Part shown: positions 39,738-48,367 of the stretch, piece by piece
Numbering within the stretch: position 1 is the stretch's first letter
Layout: each line of letters begins with the position of its first letter
NCBI GenBank assembly: GCA_965229765.1
Contig: CBDDJT010000004.1
Span: forward strand, 1,240,001 to 1,304,000
DNA length: 64,000 nucleotides
Source of the DNA: ASV31 sp965229765
Lineage (GTDB): Bacteria > Pseudomonadota > Alphaproteobacteria > Rhodobacterales > Rhodobacteraceae
Direction of reading: 5' to 3'
The notes under the pieces: generated by a model
Told to the model about the DNA's origin: nothing
The model's database searches: none
Seen by the model: only the letters and a program-made list of their open reading frames with translations
Program-made: the position numbers and the translations under genes

Positions 39738-41675
39738 ATGAGTCTTTCAGGCGACCAGATGGAGTTGGGTGAAGACGAGATCCGGGCGCATTACGAGGCG
39801 GCACTGGGGCTATTGACCGGGTTCGATCACAGCCCGCGCCTTGCCGAGGCGCGCGCGGCGGCCGCGCCGGAAAGGTCGTCCGGCCTTGGGTCGCGCCGGC
39901 GGTTCCGGTCGACCACGCCTGGGCTGGCCGCACGCCAGACCGTGCGGGCCGAGGGTGTGCGTCTTCTGGACCGGATCGAGGGATCGGACGGTGAGGACGC
40001 GCTGGTCTCGCCCCGCCAGGCCACTGTCATGCAGGGCTTGCGGCGGGCGTTGGCGATCGCCATGGCGCTGGGCGATGCCTTTGGACGGACAACGGACCTG
40101 GCGCAAATGAAGCGTGCGAACTTGGAGGGCCGGCTGCCGGCCGGCGACCGAACGGGGTTTTCGGAATTGCTTGCCGGCGAGGCCCTTGTGGCGCTTTACG
40201 GCTTCGCCAATGCCGCCGCATTCCTTCTGGCCGATGCCGCGGGCGAGGTCACTGTCGAAGTCGGTGCGGTCGAGGAGATCCTGACCGACAACGCGCCGCT
40301 TGCGCTTCAGGGGGTGCTTTGGGAACTGGATCAGGCGCTGGCCAACCATGCCAGCGACGAACCGCGGATGGTCGCCACCGTGCTGGCCTTTGCCGAACAG
40401 GTCATGGACGCGGTCGCGCTGCGCGCGCAGACCGCGCCGCGGCTGGCCACGTTTGCCGGCGCGCGCTATCGCGTCGAGGCGGACGACCTGACGCTTGCGG
40501 GATTCACGCCGGCCCGCCACGCCCGCGGCAGCGTCCTGACCATGCAGTTCAAGAAGCCGCATCAGGTCGTCGGCAATCACATCGCCAAGCATCAGGCGAT
40601 GCGGCTGGCCAAGATGCTGATGGCCTATGACTTCGACCGGCGGCTGAACCCCTTTGCCGAGATCGGCGGCTTCATCTTCACCTTCATGGGCGATGGCAAG
40701 CCGGGCACGGGCAAGACCACGCTGATCCAGATGATGGCCGGGCTGATCCACGAGTACTGCGGGCACGCGGGATACCCGTTCCGCTATCAGAATTTCAGCA
40801 TCGACCAGATCGACAGCTATCAGGGCAAGTCGGGGCAGAACGCGCGGGCCTTCATCGACAACGTGATGGACCCCAATGTCATCGGCTTCGGCACCGTCGA
40901 CGACATCGACCAGATCGCCGGCAAGCGCGGGGACCGGCAGTCGAGCGCTGGCCAGCAGGAGGTGACGGCTGTTCTGATGGAGGCGTTTTCGGGCGCCAAC
41001 ACCGTGGTGCGCGGCAATTGCACCTTTGGGATGTTCTCGAACTATCCCGAGAACGTGGACGATGCGCTGCGCCAAAGGGCCGGCGCGCGGTTCCTGGTGG
41101 ACGGGCCGCAGACCCGAGAGGACTATATCGACATCCTTCACCTTCTGCTGGGCAAGAACCACGACATCCCGCTTGGCGATCACGAGCTTTATGCCGCCCA
41201 GCAGATCCAGCGCGCCGTGGCCGCCAGCTTTGAACGGCACGGTCGCCCGCAGGAAGACGGGCTGGTGCGCATCTGGGAGACGACCGAACGGCGCATCGGC
41301 AAGCTGGACACCGTGGCCAAGATCGGCGCCTACCTGAAGGCTATACAGGACGTGGACGAGCGTTTCACCGGACGGTCCATCAAGAACATCACGGACGCGG
41401 TCAAGGTGCGCGCGCTGGACGTGGAACTGCCTGACGAATGGATGGAAGAACCGGACCTGTTCCTGTTCAGGTCATATGACGACAAGTCCGCCATGATCCG
41501 CGAGCTGATGCGGCCGATCACCGTCGACATGGTGATCCAGGAAATCAACCGCTACGCCGACAGCGAGTTCAGGTATTCCGGCAGCGCCGACGAGGCGGCC
41601 ATCGAGACCGCGGTGCGCGACATGGGGCGTCTGGAAGAAGCACGGCGGCGCTACGCGGCGAAGGCCCGGGAATGA
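39738..41675 (+). CDS. AAA+ ATPase with long helical N-terminal region
   Basis: Protein of 645 aa. Residues 1-270 are mostly helical and match nothing I know. The AAA+ core begins near 285: Walker A GDGKPGTGKTT at 318-328, Walker B VIGFGTVDDID at 381-391, a sensor-1-like stretch NCTFGMFSNYPENV and an arginine-finger-like LRQRAGARF. The C-terminal part after about 520 is helical (GLVRIWETTERRIGKLDTVA). It lacks protease, helicase or MoxR landmarks, so it is probably a remodelling ATPase acting on its neighbours. Its stop overlaps the next gene (ATGA), and the next four genes follow at once. Confidence 0.88.
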   Translation: MSLSGDQMELGEDEIRAHYEAALGLLTGFDHSPRLAEARAAAAPERSSGLGSRRRFRSTTPGLAARQTVRAEGVRLLDRIEGSDGEDALVSPRQATVMQGLRRALAIAMALGDAFGRTTDLAQMKRANLEGRLPAGDRTGFSELLAGEALVALYGFANAAAFLLADAAGEVTVEVGAVEEILTDNAPLALQGVLWELDQALANHASDEPRMVATVLAFAEQVMDAVALRAQTAPRLATFAGARYRVEADDLTLAGFTPARHARGSVLTMQFKKPHQVVGNHIAKHQAMRLAKMLMAYDFDRRLNPFAEIGGFIFTFMGDGKPGTGKTTLIQMMAGLIHEYCGHAGYPFRYQNFSIDQIDSYQGKSGQNARAFIDNVMDPNVIGFGTVDDIDQIAGKRGDRQSSAGQQEVTAVLMEAFSGANTVVRGNCTFGMFSNYPENVDDALRQRAGARFLVDGPQTREDYIDILHLLLGKNHDIPLGDHELYAAQQIQRAVAASFERHGRPQEDGLVRIWETTERRIGKLDTVAKIGAYLKAIQDVDERFTGRSIKNITDAVKVRALDVELPDEWMEEPDLFLFRSYDDKSAMIRELMRPITVDMVIQEINRYADSEFRYSGSADEAAIETAVRDMGRLEEARRRYAAKARE

Positions 41676-42052
41676 TCGTGGCGGAACCCATAGGGATCTG
41701 GAATACCGGGATGCCCTTGCTGTTGCTGTGTGCGTTGGCGCTGGGGCTGCCCCGGCTGACGGTACCGCGCGACACGCGCGATCATGCAGCCGTGCTGCGC
41801 GGCATTGCCCTTGCGGCGGCGCTGATTCTTTGCGCTGGAGTGCTGGTGTTCGTGTTCGCCTATGCGCTTCGCGGCGCAGAAGTTGCGCGTGCCGCGGTGG
41901 GGATGCCGCTTGCCACCACGCTATTGTTCCTGCGGCTTTCGGGGCTTTCGGCGCTGGTCTGGGCCCCACTGCTTGGGTTGGTCTGGCTGGGTCAGGCTCA
42001 GGCCGTCGAGGCACGCAGGGGCGAAGACGCCATGCGGGAGGGGCGCGGATGA
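41672..42052 (+). CDS. Small membrane protein of the AAA operon
   Basis: Protein of 126 aa with three hydrophobic segments (about residues 13-28, 44-66 and 78-108) and a charged C-terminal tail (EARRGEDAMREGRG). It overlaps the ATPase gene and the following gene by ATGA, so its production is tied to both. No family recognised. It is a likely membrane anchor for the soluble parts of the system. Confidence 0.78.
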   Translation: MIVAEPIGIWNTGMPLLLLCALALGLPRLTVPRDTRDHAAVLRGIALAAALILCAGVLVFVFAYALRGAEVARAAVGMPLATTLLFLRLSGLSALVWAPLLGLVWLGQAQAVEARRGEDAMREGRG

Positions 42053-43431
42053 AACGCCTGATCGAAAAGGGGTTGATGTTTGGCAATCTCCTCAATGTCT
42101 CGGGCCCCGCGCTGGTGGGCCGGTACAACCGGGCGCTGAAGCACCTGACCGGGCGCGAAACGGCGCTCGGCGACTTTCATATCGACATCTCGGGATACTC
42201 GCCCGAGGTCGGGGACGAGTTCGGTGATCACCTTTATCTCAATCCGCAGGGGGTGAACCGGCAGTTCATCCTGCTGTTCGTCGAGCAGAAGACCGCACCC
42301 CTGCTGGGTGCAAGGTTCTCCACCACGCGCGGCATCCTGCGGCAGTTCATCGAGCAGAACGAGGCCGAGATCTTTGCCCTGACCACCCGTGACGCGGTTG
42401 CCGGGGAACTTCTGGACAGCGTTTTCGACGTGTCCGATCCGGCGCGGCTTTTCCACTTGCGCCGCGTCACGGTCGAGGCCGACACAACGGACCTGCGGGT
42501 TGCCAATGCGCGCAAGCTTGCCGACCGGATCGAGCGGTTTCGGACGGAACCCGATGCCTGGCACGATGATCTTCTGGTCGCCGAGATGATCGGGTTGGCA
42601 AAGGCAACGGGCGACGTGGTGACGAACCCGATCGCGCTTGCCCCGCTGACCGTCGAGATCGGCAATTTCTGGACGTCACACCATGGCGGGCTTTATGTCC
42701 TGCGCGATCTGGAGATGCCGGTGGTCATCGCGGCGGGTGATGTGGCGGCGCTTGGGCCGCTTCCGGTGCCCGACGTCCATTCGCTGAATGACCGAAACGC
42801 AATTGCCCAGCACTTGGGTGTGCACGAGCTTGTCGAACCGATCGTCAAGGCGCGCAACGTCGATGCCGCCGCGATCCTTCGCCAGAAGATGGATTTTGTC
42901 CTTGTCGATGCGGCGGCCACGCTGGGTGAGGACCTTACCGGCGCCACACGGCGTGACCTGCGCGCTGTGGCGCGTCGTCTGGGCCCCCGGCTGCCAGAGG
43001 TGTACCAGGGTCTTGCCGCGCTCTTGCGCTGGGTAGAGTCGGGCGGTGACTGGCCGCGTATTACCTCGGAGCATCCAGCGTACTTCTACACGCTGCGTGC
43101 GCGGCAGGGGCCTGACCGGGATCTAGTGAACCAATTGCTGGCCGAACTTGCACCGCTTGATGTCCGGCAGCTGTTCATCTGCCACAAAGAGCTTTTTTAC
43201 AGGCTTTACCGCACCTGGCCGGATGCCAAGCAAAGCTATGTGGCCGATTTTCTGGAACAGGAATACCAGATCGACAAGGCGGGCGCCCGGCGCGCGCTTT
43301 TCGGCCCGGAACCCGGCATGGAAGAGCCCGAACCAGAGGCTGCGGACGACGCGGCGCGGCCGCGTCCGACAGATGACATTGTCGAACTGGTCGGTCCCTG
43401 GGGCCCGGTCCGGCGGAGGGTACAGACATGA
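42049..43431 (+). CDS. Uncharacterised soluble protein of the AAA operon (possibly DUF6638-type)
   Basis: Protein of 460 aa with no signal or membrane segment. It starts MKRLIEKGLMFGNLLNVSGP and contains DFHIDISGYSPEVGDEFGDH, GVNRQFILLFVEQKTAPLLG and NFWTSHHGGLYVLRDLEMPV; the C-terminal 60 residues are acidic and Pro-rich. From memory it resembles an alphaproteobacterial family of unknown function that I believe is DUF6638, but I could not check this. Both ends overlap neighbouring small membrane-protein genes by ATGA, which places it in the same assembly. No enzymatic motif was found. Confidence 0.82.
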   Translation: MKRLIEKGLMFGNLLNVSGPALVGRYNRALKHLTGRETALGDFHIDISGYSPEVGDEFGDHLYLNPQGVNRQFILLFVEQKTAPLLGARFSTTRGILRQFIEQNEAEIFALTTRDAVAGELLDSVFDVSDPARLFHLRRVTVEADTTDLRVANARKLADRIERFRTEPDAWHDDLLVAEMIGLAKATGDVVTNPIALAPLTVEIGNFWTSHHGGLYVLRDLEMPVVIAAGDVAALGPLPVPDVHSLNDRNAIAQHLGVHELVEPIVKARNVDAAAILRQKMDFVLVDAAATLGEDLTGATRRDLRAVARRLGPRLPEVYQGLAALLRWVESGGDWPRITSEHPAYFYTLRARQGPDRDLVNQLLAELAPLDVRQLFICHKELFYRLYRTWPDAKQSYVADFLEQEYQIDKAGARRALFGPEPGMEEPEPEAADDAARPRPTDDIVELVGPWGPVRRRVQT

Positions 43432-43694
43432 TCGGTCTGCTGCGCGGCCTGTTCATGATCCTAGTCGGACTGACCGTCGTCTATGTCTGCCTGTCGCTTT
43501 ATTCCCGTTCGATCCGCAAGGAAAAGCTGGAGCGGGAGTGGGACGAAGAAGTGCGCACGGGGGACCGCGACGCCTTTGTGCGTGCGGGATTGCAGGACTA
43601 CAGAGGGTCCTTGCGGCGCAAATTGATCCTTGGGGTCTACATCGTGCCGCTGATTGCCTTCGCGATCATTTTCTATGTCGTGAACTTCATGTAA
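43428..43694 (+). CDS. Small two-helix membrane protein of the AAA operon
   Basis: Protein of 88 aa with hydrophobic helices at about residues 4-24 and 66-86 separated by a charged loop (RSIRKEKLEREWDEEVRTGD). The N-terminus is at the overlap with the preceding gene (ATGA), and the next gene begins ten bases after its stop. No family recognised. The hairpin topology leaves the charged loop in the cytoplasm or periplasm as a possible docking surface. Confidence 0.78.
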   Translation: MIGLLRGLFMILVGLTVVYVCLSLYSRSIRKEKLEREWDEEVRTGDRDAFVRAGLQDYRGSLRRKLILGVYIVPLIAFAIIFYVVNFM

Positions 43695-43704
43695 GGACCA
43701 CGTC

Positions 43705-44352
43705 ATGCGCTATGTGAAATGGACTTTCCTCACCATCGTCGTGCTGCTGGTGGCGGCGCTTCTGCATTATACGCTGCCGCAGCGGGACATCGTGCGGGTC
43801 GTCAACACCTACGAGGAGCGGCAGGACTTCGGGTGGAACCGCATCTTCTGGTCCGGTCCGAATGCCGGTGCGTCCGAACAGGTGAACCGCGATGTGCTTT
43901 TCATCCAGACGGTACGAGAGAACGGTCGCCCCATGGTCTATCGCAACGAGGACACGGGCTGGGGCTGGCCACCCTATTTCAAGTTCGACACGGCGAACCT
44001 TCAGACAGAGGCGGCAGACCTGATCTCGGATCGTGACAGCCCCCGCTGGGCGGTGGTCACACATTATGGCTGGCGCAACGAACTGATCTCGATCTTCCCC
44101 AACGCCGTGGCGATCCGCCATGTCGACAGCCCCGATGTCAGCCTTTTCCCGTGGCTGAACATCGTGATCCTGACGTTCCTTTTGCTGGTCATCTTGTCGG
44201 TCCGTCAGCTCTGGCTGCGGTTCCGCCGCCGTTCGATCGATCCGGTGATCGAGGACATGGGCGAGGCGTGGGACAGGGTCGACGACCGTTTCGACGATAC
44301 GCGGGGTGCGGTGGGGCGCTTCTTCGACAGGATCTTCGGACGCAAGCGGTAG
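43705..44352 (+). CDS. DUF1523-type membrane protein
   Basis: Protein of 215 aa with one membrane helix at each end (about residues 7-23 and 147-165). The domain between is strongly patterned: HYTLPQRDIVRVVNTYEERQ, then MVYRNEDTGWGWPPYFKFDT, then WRNELISIFPNAVAIRHVD. I recognise this as the DUF1523 family, common in Rhodobacteraceae and without a known role. The C-terminal tail after the second helix is charged and cytoplasmic. It closes the seven-gene block that contains the AAA+ ATPase. Confidence 0.85.
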   Translation: MRYVKWTFLTIVVLLVAALLHYTLPQRDIVRVVNTYEERQDFGWNRIFWSGPNAGASEQVNRDVLFIQTVRENGRPMVYRNEDTGWGWPPYFKFDTANLQTEAADLISDRDSPRWAVVTHYGWRNELISIFPNAVAIRHVDSPDVSLFPWLNIVILTFLLLVILSVRQLWLRFRRRSIDPVIEDMGEAWDRVDDRFDDTRGAVGRFFDRIFGRKR

Positions 44353-44385
44353 GGCGGCCAGACCAGAGGCCGCCCGGCCTGACCG

Positions 44386-44658
44386 TCATGCACCGGTCGT
44401 TGGATCTATCACCGTTACGATTTCGGTTATCGTACTGGCGGGGAAACCGCTTATTTCGGCGTGCTTTTGTACGGCGGCTTCGTCCTCGGCAAGATAGACG
44501 CAAAAGGTCTTGTCGCCCGCCACGTAAGAGTGCTGCCATTGTACACTCGGTGCCAGCTGTGCCAGCGCCTCGTTCGACTTGGTGGCCGCGCCGCAAAGCT
44601 CATCGCTTGACATGCCGCCGACGCCGGGAATCGCCCGCTCGATGATGTATTTCTTCAT
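44386..44658 (-). CDS. DUF4242-like small protein
   Basis: Protein of 90 aa with a ferredoxin-like fold pattern: MKKYIIERAIPGVGGMSSDE, then WQHSYVAGDKTFCVYLAEDE and HAEISGFPASTITEIVTVID. This matches the DUF4242 family, some members of which bind nickel. The single Cys in KTFCVYL and the conserved His are the likely ligands. It is divergent from the HxlR regulator, with which it shares a 152-base promoter region containing inverted half-sites, so it is a probable target. Confidence 0.85.
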   Translation of the reverse strand: MKKYIIERAIPGVGGMSSDELCGAATKSNEALAQLAPSVQWQHSYVAGDKTFCVYLAEDEAAVQKHAEISGFPASTITEIVTVIDPTTGA

Positions 44659-44718
44659 GGTCGTTCTCCGCTGTTGAAGGATGGTGCTGGCATCTCGCCA
44701 TGCGGGCGCCTGCGCTGG

Positions 44719-44761
44719 CCAGTTCACCAAATGAACCATCCTGATACTGTTTCTGAACTGG
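44719..44761. promoter_or_regulatory. Candidate HxlR operator in the divergent promoter
   Basis: Three related half-sites occur: CCAGTTCA (44719-44726), TGAAC (44732-44736) and TGAACTGG (44754-44761). The first and second form GTTCA-N5-TGAAC; the first and third are a perfect 8-bp inverted pair. The site lies between the divergent DUF4242-like and HxlR genes, where an autoregulating winged-helix protein would bind. Confidence 0.5.
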
Positions 44762-44810
44762 AGAGGTATACGTCGGGCGCCTAATCTGTGCGCAAGCAAT
44801 GGAGGCGTGC

Positions 44811-45509
44811 ATGACGGAAGCCAGCTATAACCAGTTCTGCCCGGTTGCGATGGCGGCCGAAATCCTTGGGTCGCGCTGGACGATCGTGCTGCTCCGAGAG
44901 CTTTGGGCCGGGTCCACGCGCTTCAACGATCTGCGGCGCGGCGTGCCCCGCATGTCGCCTGCCTTGCTCTCGAAGCGGCTCAAGGAGTTGGAAGAGCAGG
45001 GTATTCTTGAACGCCGCCTTGTTCGTCGCAGTCCTGACCTGCACGAATACCACCTGACCGATGCGGGCCAGGACCTCGGCGATGTCATAAAGGCGATCGG
45101 CATCTGGGGGCAGCGCTGGGTGGAAAGCACCCCGTCGCTGGAACGCACCGACCCGGGCCTGCTGATGTGGGACATGCGGCGCAACATCGTGACCCATCGC
45201 CTGCCTCCGCGCCGTGTGACGATCCAGTTCACCTATACCGATGTGCCCAAGGCCCAGTCGGACTGGTGGATGCTGAACGACCCGGAAAAGGGCGCGGATC
45301 TGTGTTCGGTCGATCCGGGGTTTGATGTGGACCTGTTCGTGCGGTGCGACATTCGCACGATGACGGCGATATGGATGGGGCTGGACCGCGTTGGGCGGGC
45401 GCTGGAAGACGAAAGACTGCTGTTGATCGGCGATACAGGGGTTGCCCGATCGATGCAGGACTGGCTTGGGCTTAGCCCGTTCGCGGCCTTCGAAAAGCGT
45501 GAGCGTTAG
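44811..45509 (+). CDS. HxlR family transcriptional regulator
   Basis: Winged-helix regulator of 232 aa, starting at the ATG at 44811 with GGAGG five bases upstream. The HxlR hallmark CPVAMAAEILGSRWTIVLLRELWAG starts near residue 9, followed by FNDLRRGVPRMSPALLSKRLKELEEQGI and the wing RRLVRRSPDLHEYHLTDAGQ. Residues about 120-225 form an extra C-terminal domain resembling the sterol-carrier-like domain found in larger HxlR proteins, which may bind a ligand. It probably controls the divergent DUF4242-like gene and itself. Confidence 0.9.
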   Translation: MTEASYNQFCPVAMAAEILGSRWTIVLLRELWAGSTRFNDLRRGVPRMSPALLSKRLKELEEQGILERRLVRRSPDLHEYHLTDAGQDLGDVIKAIGIWGQRWVESTPSLERTDPGLLMWDMRRNIVTHRLPPRRVTIQFTYTDVPKAQSDWWMLNDPEKGADLCSVDPGFDVDLFVRCDIRTMTAIWMGLDRVGRALEDERLLLIGDTGVARSMQDWLGLSPFAAFEKRER

Positions 45510-45518
45510 CCGGGTCGC

Positions 45519-46004
45519 TCAGGGCCGGATCAGCACTTCGGCCTCGATTTCGACGCAAATGCCCGCGGGCAGGGCCGCCATGCCGACGGCCGAGCGCGCG
45601 TGGCGTCCAGCCTCTGGACCGAAGACCTCAAGTATCAGGTCAGAGAACCCGTTGATGACGGCGGGCTGATCGGAAAAGCTGGGCGCGGAATTGACCATGC
45701 CGAAGACGCGCCCCCAGCCCGTGATCCTGTCGAGATCCTCCAGTTCGCGGGCAAGGCTGCCAAGGATTGCAAGCCCGGTCAGGCGCGCGGCCTCATAGCC
45801 CTGATCCACGGTGACGCCGTCGCCCAGCTGGCCGAAGGGGCCGGTCAGCTTGCCATCCATCGTCTGGGCGGAATGGCCTGAAACGAAGGCCCTGTCGCCC
45901 CGGACATTCACCCATGGGAAAGGAAGCACCATGTCCCTTGGCGGGGACAGGGGCGGCGGCAGGTCCAGCCCCAGGGCGACAAGGCGTGCGCCGATCCGTG
46001 ACAT
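45519..46004 (-). CDS. RidA (YjgF/YER057c) family protein
   Basis: RidA-family member of 161 aa. Seen are VNVRGDRAFVSGHSAQTMDG, RLTGLAILGSLARELEDLDRI, and ARSAVGMAALPAGICVEIEAEVLI at the end, where the conserved Arg that holds the imine/carboxylate in true RidA proteins appears replaced in this context; the length is of the longer subgroup. These enzymes hydrolyse reactive enamines. It follows the ALDH16 gene after four bases and is the last gene of the deoC operon. Confidence 0.87.
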   Translation of the reverse strand: MSRIGARLVALGLDLPPPLSPPRDMVLPFPWVNVRGDRAFVSGHSAQTMDGKLTGPFGQLGDGVTVDQGYEAARLTGLAILGSLARELEDLDRITGWGRVFGMVNSAPSFSDQPAVINGFSDLILEVFGPEAGRHARSAVGMAALPAGICVEIEAEVLIRP

Positions 46005-46008
46005 GCGT

Positions 46009-48363
46009 TCAGCCCTCTCCGTAGGGCACCCAGATCGTCTTGACCTCGGTCGCGGCGGCCAGGAAGGTGCGGCCCTCGGCGTCGGGCGACATCCAGTCGC
46101 GCCCGCGGCCGTGGTTCACCCAGGTGCGTTTCAGGTTGCCAGCGGCCTCGCGCTCCAGCACGCCGGACAGGTCGCTGGACGAGAACGTCCAGGCGGCATC
46201 CACACCCAGGTGACCTGCCAGCTGCGGGGCAAGTTCTGCATGGCTGCCGGTCAGGATGTTGACGACGCCGCCGGGCACGTCCGAAGTGTCGAGCACTTGG
46301 TAGAAGTCCGTTGCGGCAAGGGGATAGGGCTCTGACGCGACAAGTACCGCGCGGTTGCCCATCGCGATGACCGGCGCCATCACCGACACCAGCCCCAGAA
46401 GCGGCGCCTCGTCGGGACAGATGGCGCCGATGACGCCCACGGGTTCGTTGACCGCCAGCGCCAGGCCGCGCAGGGGCACCGGCTTTGCCGCGCCGTCCAG
46501 CTTGTCGGCCCAGGCGGCATAGGTGAACAGCCGCGAGACGCTGGCGGCGACCTCTGCTTCCGCCGTGCGGGCGGCCTGGCCGGTCATGGTGGCGATCCGG
46601 TGGGCGAACTCGTCTGCCCGCGCCTCAAGGTTCTCGGCGATGAAGTAAAGGATCTGCGCCCGAAGGTGCGCCGTGGTGCGGGACCAGCCAGAGGCGCCTT
46701 GCGCGGCCTCGACCGCGTTGCGGATGTCCTTGCGGTTGGCGACCGGTGCGTGGCCCAGAAGCTTGCCGCGCGGTGACCAGACCGGGCGGGAATACCCGCC
46801 GTCGGGCCGGGCCTGCTTGCCCCCGACGTAGAGTTTCGCGGTGCGGTCCATGCCTTCGGCGCGCGGGTTCTCCGGGAACGACGCGGGTTCGATCCGCGAC
46901 AGCTTGCGCGCCTTGCCCGAGGGCCGCGTATAGGCCAGCAACCCCTCCCAGCCGCCTTCGCGGCCGAACCCGCTTTCGCGCACCCCGCCAAACCCGGCGG
47001 CGGCATCGAAGAGGTTCGTGGCGTTCACCCAGACCACGCCGGCGGCCAGCTTGGGCGCCACATCGAGGGCGAGGTTGACGTTCTCGCTCCAGACGCTTGC
47101 GGCAAGGCCATAGCGGGTGTTGTTGGCCAGTTGCACCGCCTCTGCGGGGGTACGGAACGTGGTGCCGACCAGAACGGGGCCGAAGATCTCTTCCTGCATA
47201 AGGGGATCGGCGGGTTCCAGCCCGGTGATGAGCGTGGGCGGGTAGAAGCAGCCGCCCTCGGGCAGTGGGCAGTCGGCCCGATAGACCTCTCCGCCCGACG
47301 CACGCACCATCGCGTCGATGCGCGCGTGCTGCGCCGGGTCCACCACCGCGCCGATGTCGATGCACTTGTCCAGCGGATCGCCCACGCGCAACGCGTTCAT
47401 CCGGCGGCGCAGTTTGTCGTGAAACCGCTCTGCGATGCCTTCCTGCACGATCAGGCGGGAACCGGCGCAGCAGACCTGCCCGGCATTGAACCAGATCGCG
47501 TCGACAAGCCCCTCGACGGCGCTGTCGATATCGGCGTCGTCAAAGACGATGTAGGGCGACTTCCCCCCAAGCTCCAGCGTCAGGGCCTTGCCCGTTCCCG
47601 CTGTCGCACGGCGGATCAGCCGCCCCACTTCGGTCGAGCCGGTGAAGGCGATCTTGTCGATGCCCGGGTGGGACACGATCATCTCGCCCACCGCGCCGTC
47701 GCCCGTGACGATGTTGACCACGCCCTTCGGCAGACCGGCCTCCTGGCAGATCTGGGCGAACAGAAGCGCCGTCAGCGAGGTGTACTCCGCCGGTTTCAGT
47801 ACCACGGAGTTGCCCATCGCGATGGCGGGCGCGACCTTCCACGCCAGCATCAGCAGCGGAAAGTTCCACGGGATGATCTGACCGCAGACGCCAAGCGCCT
47901 CGCGCCCCGGCAGTTCCGCTTCCATCAGCTGGGCCATGCCTGCGTGATAGTAGAAATGCCGTGCGACCAGCGGGATGTCGATGTCGCGGCTTTCCCGGAT
48001 CGGCTTGCCGTTATCCAGTGTTTCCAGCACGGCGAAAAGGCGGCTGTGCTTCTGTACCAGTCGGGCCAGGGCATAGAGATACCGCGCCCGCGCGTGTCCT
48101 GACAGGCGCGCCCATTTCGGCTGGGCCGCGCGGGCCGCTGCGACGGCTTCGTCCACGTCGGCCCGGCTGGCCTGGGTCAGGGTGGCCAGCGTTTCCCCGG
48201 TGGCGGGGTTTCTGGACAGGAACCCGTCGCCCGGCGCCGTCATCTCGCCGTCGATGAAATGCCCGTAGCGATCGCCGCCGTCGATCAGCCACGCCAGCGC
48301 CTCGGCCGCGCCTTCCGGGGCTGGGCCGTAGTCCATGCTTTCGAAGATCTCGCGGACGGTCAT
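46009..48363 (-). CDS. Two-domain aldehyde dehydrogenase (ALDH16-type)
   Basis: Protein of 784 aa, about 1.6 times the usual ALDH length. Residues about 1-490 are a complete aldehyde dehydrogenase: PWNFPLLMLAWKVAPAIAMG, FTGSTEVGRLIRRA, the Glu in LELGGKSPYIVF and the catalytic Cys in AGQVCCAGSRL. Residues about 520-784 are a second, incomplete ALDH-like domain (NRKDIRNAVEAAQGASGW, GVIGAICPDEAPLLGLVSV) without catalytic Cys. This is the ALDH16 architecture; a structure was reported for the enzyme of the Rhodobacteraceae genus Loktanella. Beside deoC it probably oxidises acetaldehyde or a related aldehyde from deoxyribose breakdown. Confidence 0.9.
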   Translation of the reverse strand: MTVREIFESMDYGPAPEGAAEALAWLIDGGDRYGHFIDGEMTAPGDGFLSRNPATGETLATLTQASRADVDEAVAAARAAQPKWARLSGHARARYLYALARLVQKHSRLFAVLETLDNGKPIRESRDIDIPLVARHFYYHAGMAQLMEAELPGREALGVCGQIIPWNFPLLMLAWKVAPAIAMGNSVVLKPAEYTSLTALLFAQICQEAGLPKGVVNIVTGDGAVGEMIVSHPGIDKIAFTGSTEVGRLIRRATAGTGKALTLELGGKSPYIVFDDADIDSAVEGLVDAIWFNAGQVCCAGSRLIVQEGIAERFHDKLRRRMNALRVGDPLDKCIDIGAVVDPAQHARIDAMVRASGGEVYRADCPLPEGGCFYPPTLITGLEPADPLMQEEIFGPVLVGTTFRTPAEAVQLANNTRYGLAASVWSENVNLALDVAPKLAAGVVWVNATNLFDAAAGFGGVRESGFGREGGWEGLLAYTRPSGKARKLSRIEPASFPENPRAEGMDRTAKLYVGGKQARPDGGYSRPVWSPRGKLLGHAPVANRKDIRNAVEAAQGASGWSRTTAHLRAQILYFIAENLEARADEFAHRIATMTGQAARTAEAEVAASVSRLFTYAAWADKLDGAAKPVPLRGLALAVNEPVGVIGAICPDEAPLLGLVSVMAPVIAMGNRAVLVASEPYPLAATDFYQVLDTSDVPGGVVNILTGSHAELAPQLAGHLGVDAAWTFSSSDLSGVLEREAAGNLKRTWVNHGRGRDWMSPDAEGRTFLAAATEVKTIWVPYGEG

Positions 48364-48367
48364 CGGA

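Noticed and set aside
37373..44352. Anti-phage defence system
   Set aside because: No nuclease, NADase, protease or other effector was found; the set is interesting, but a defence role would be guesswork.
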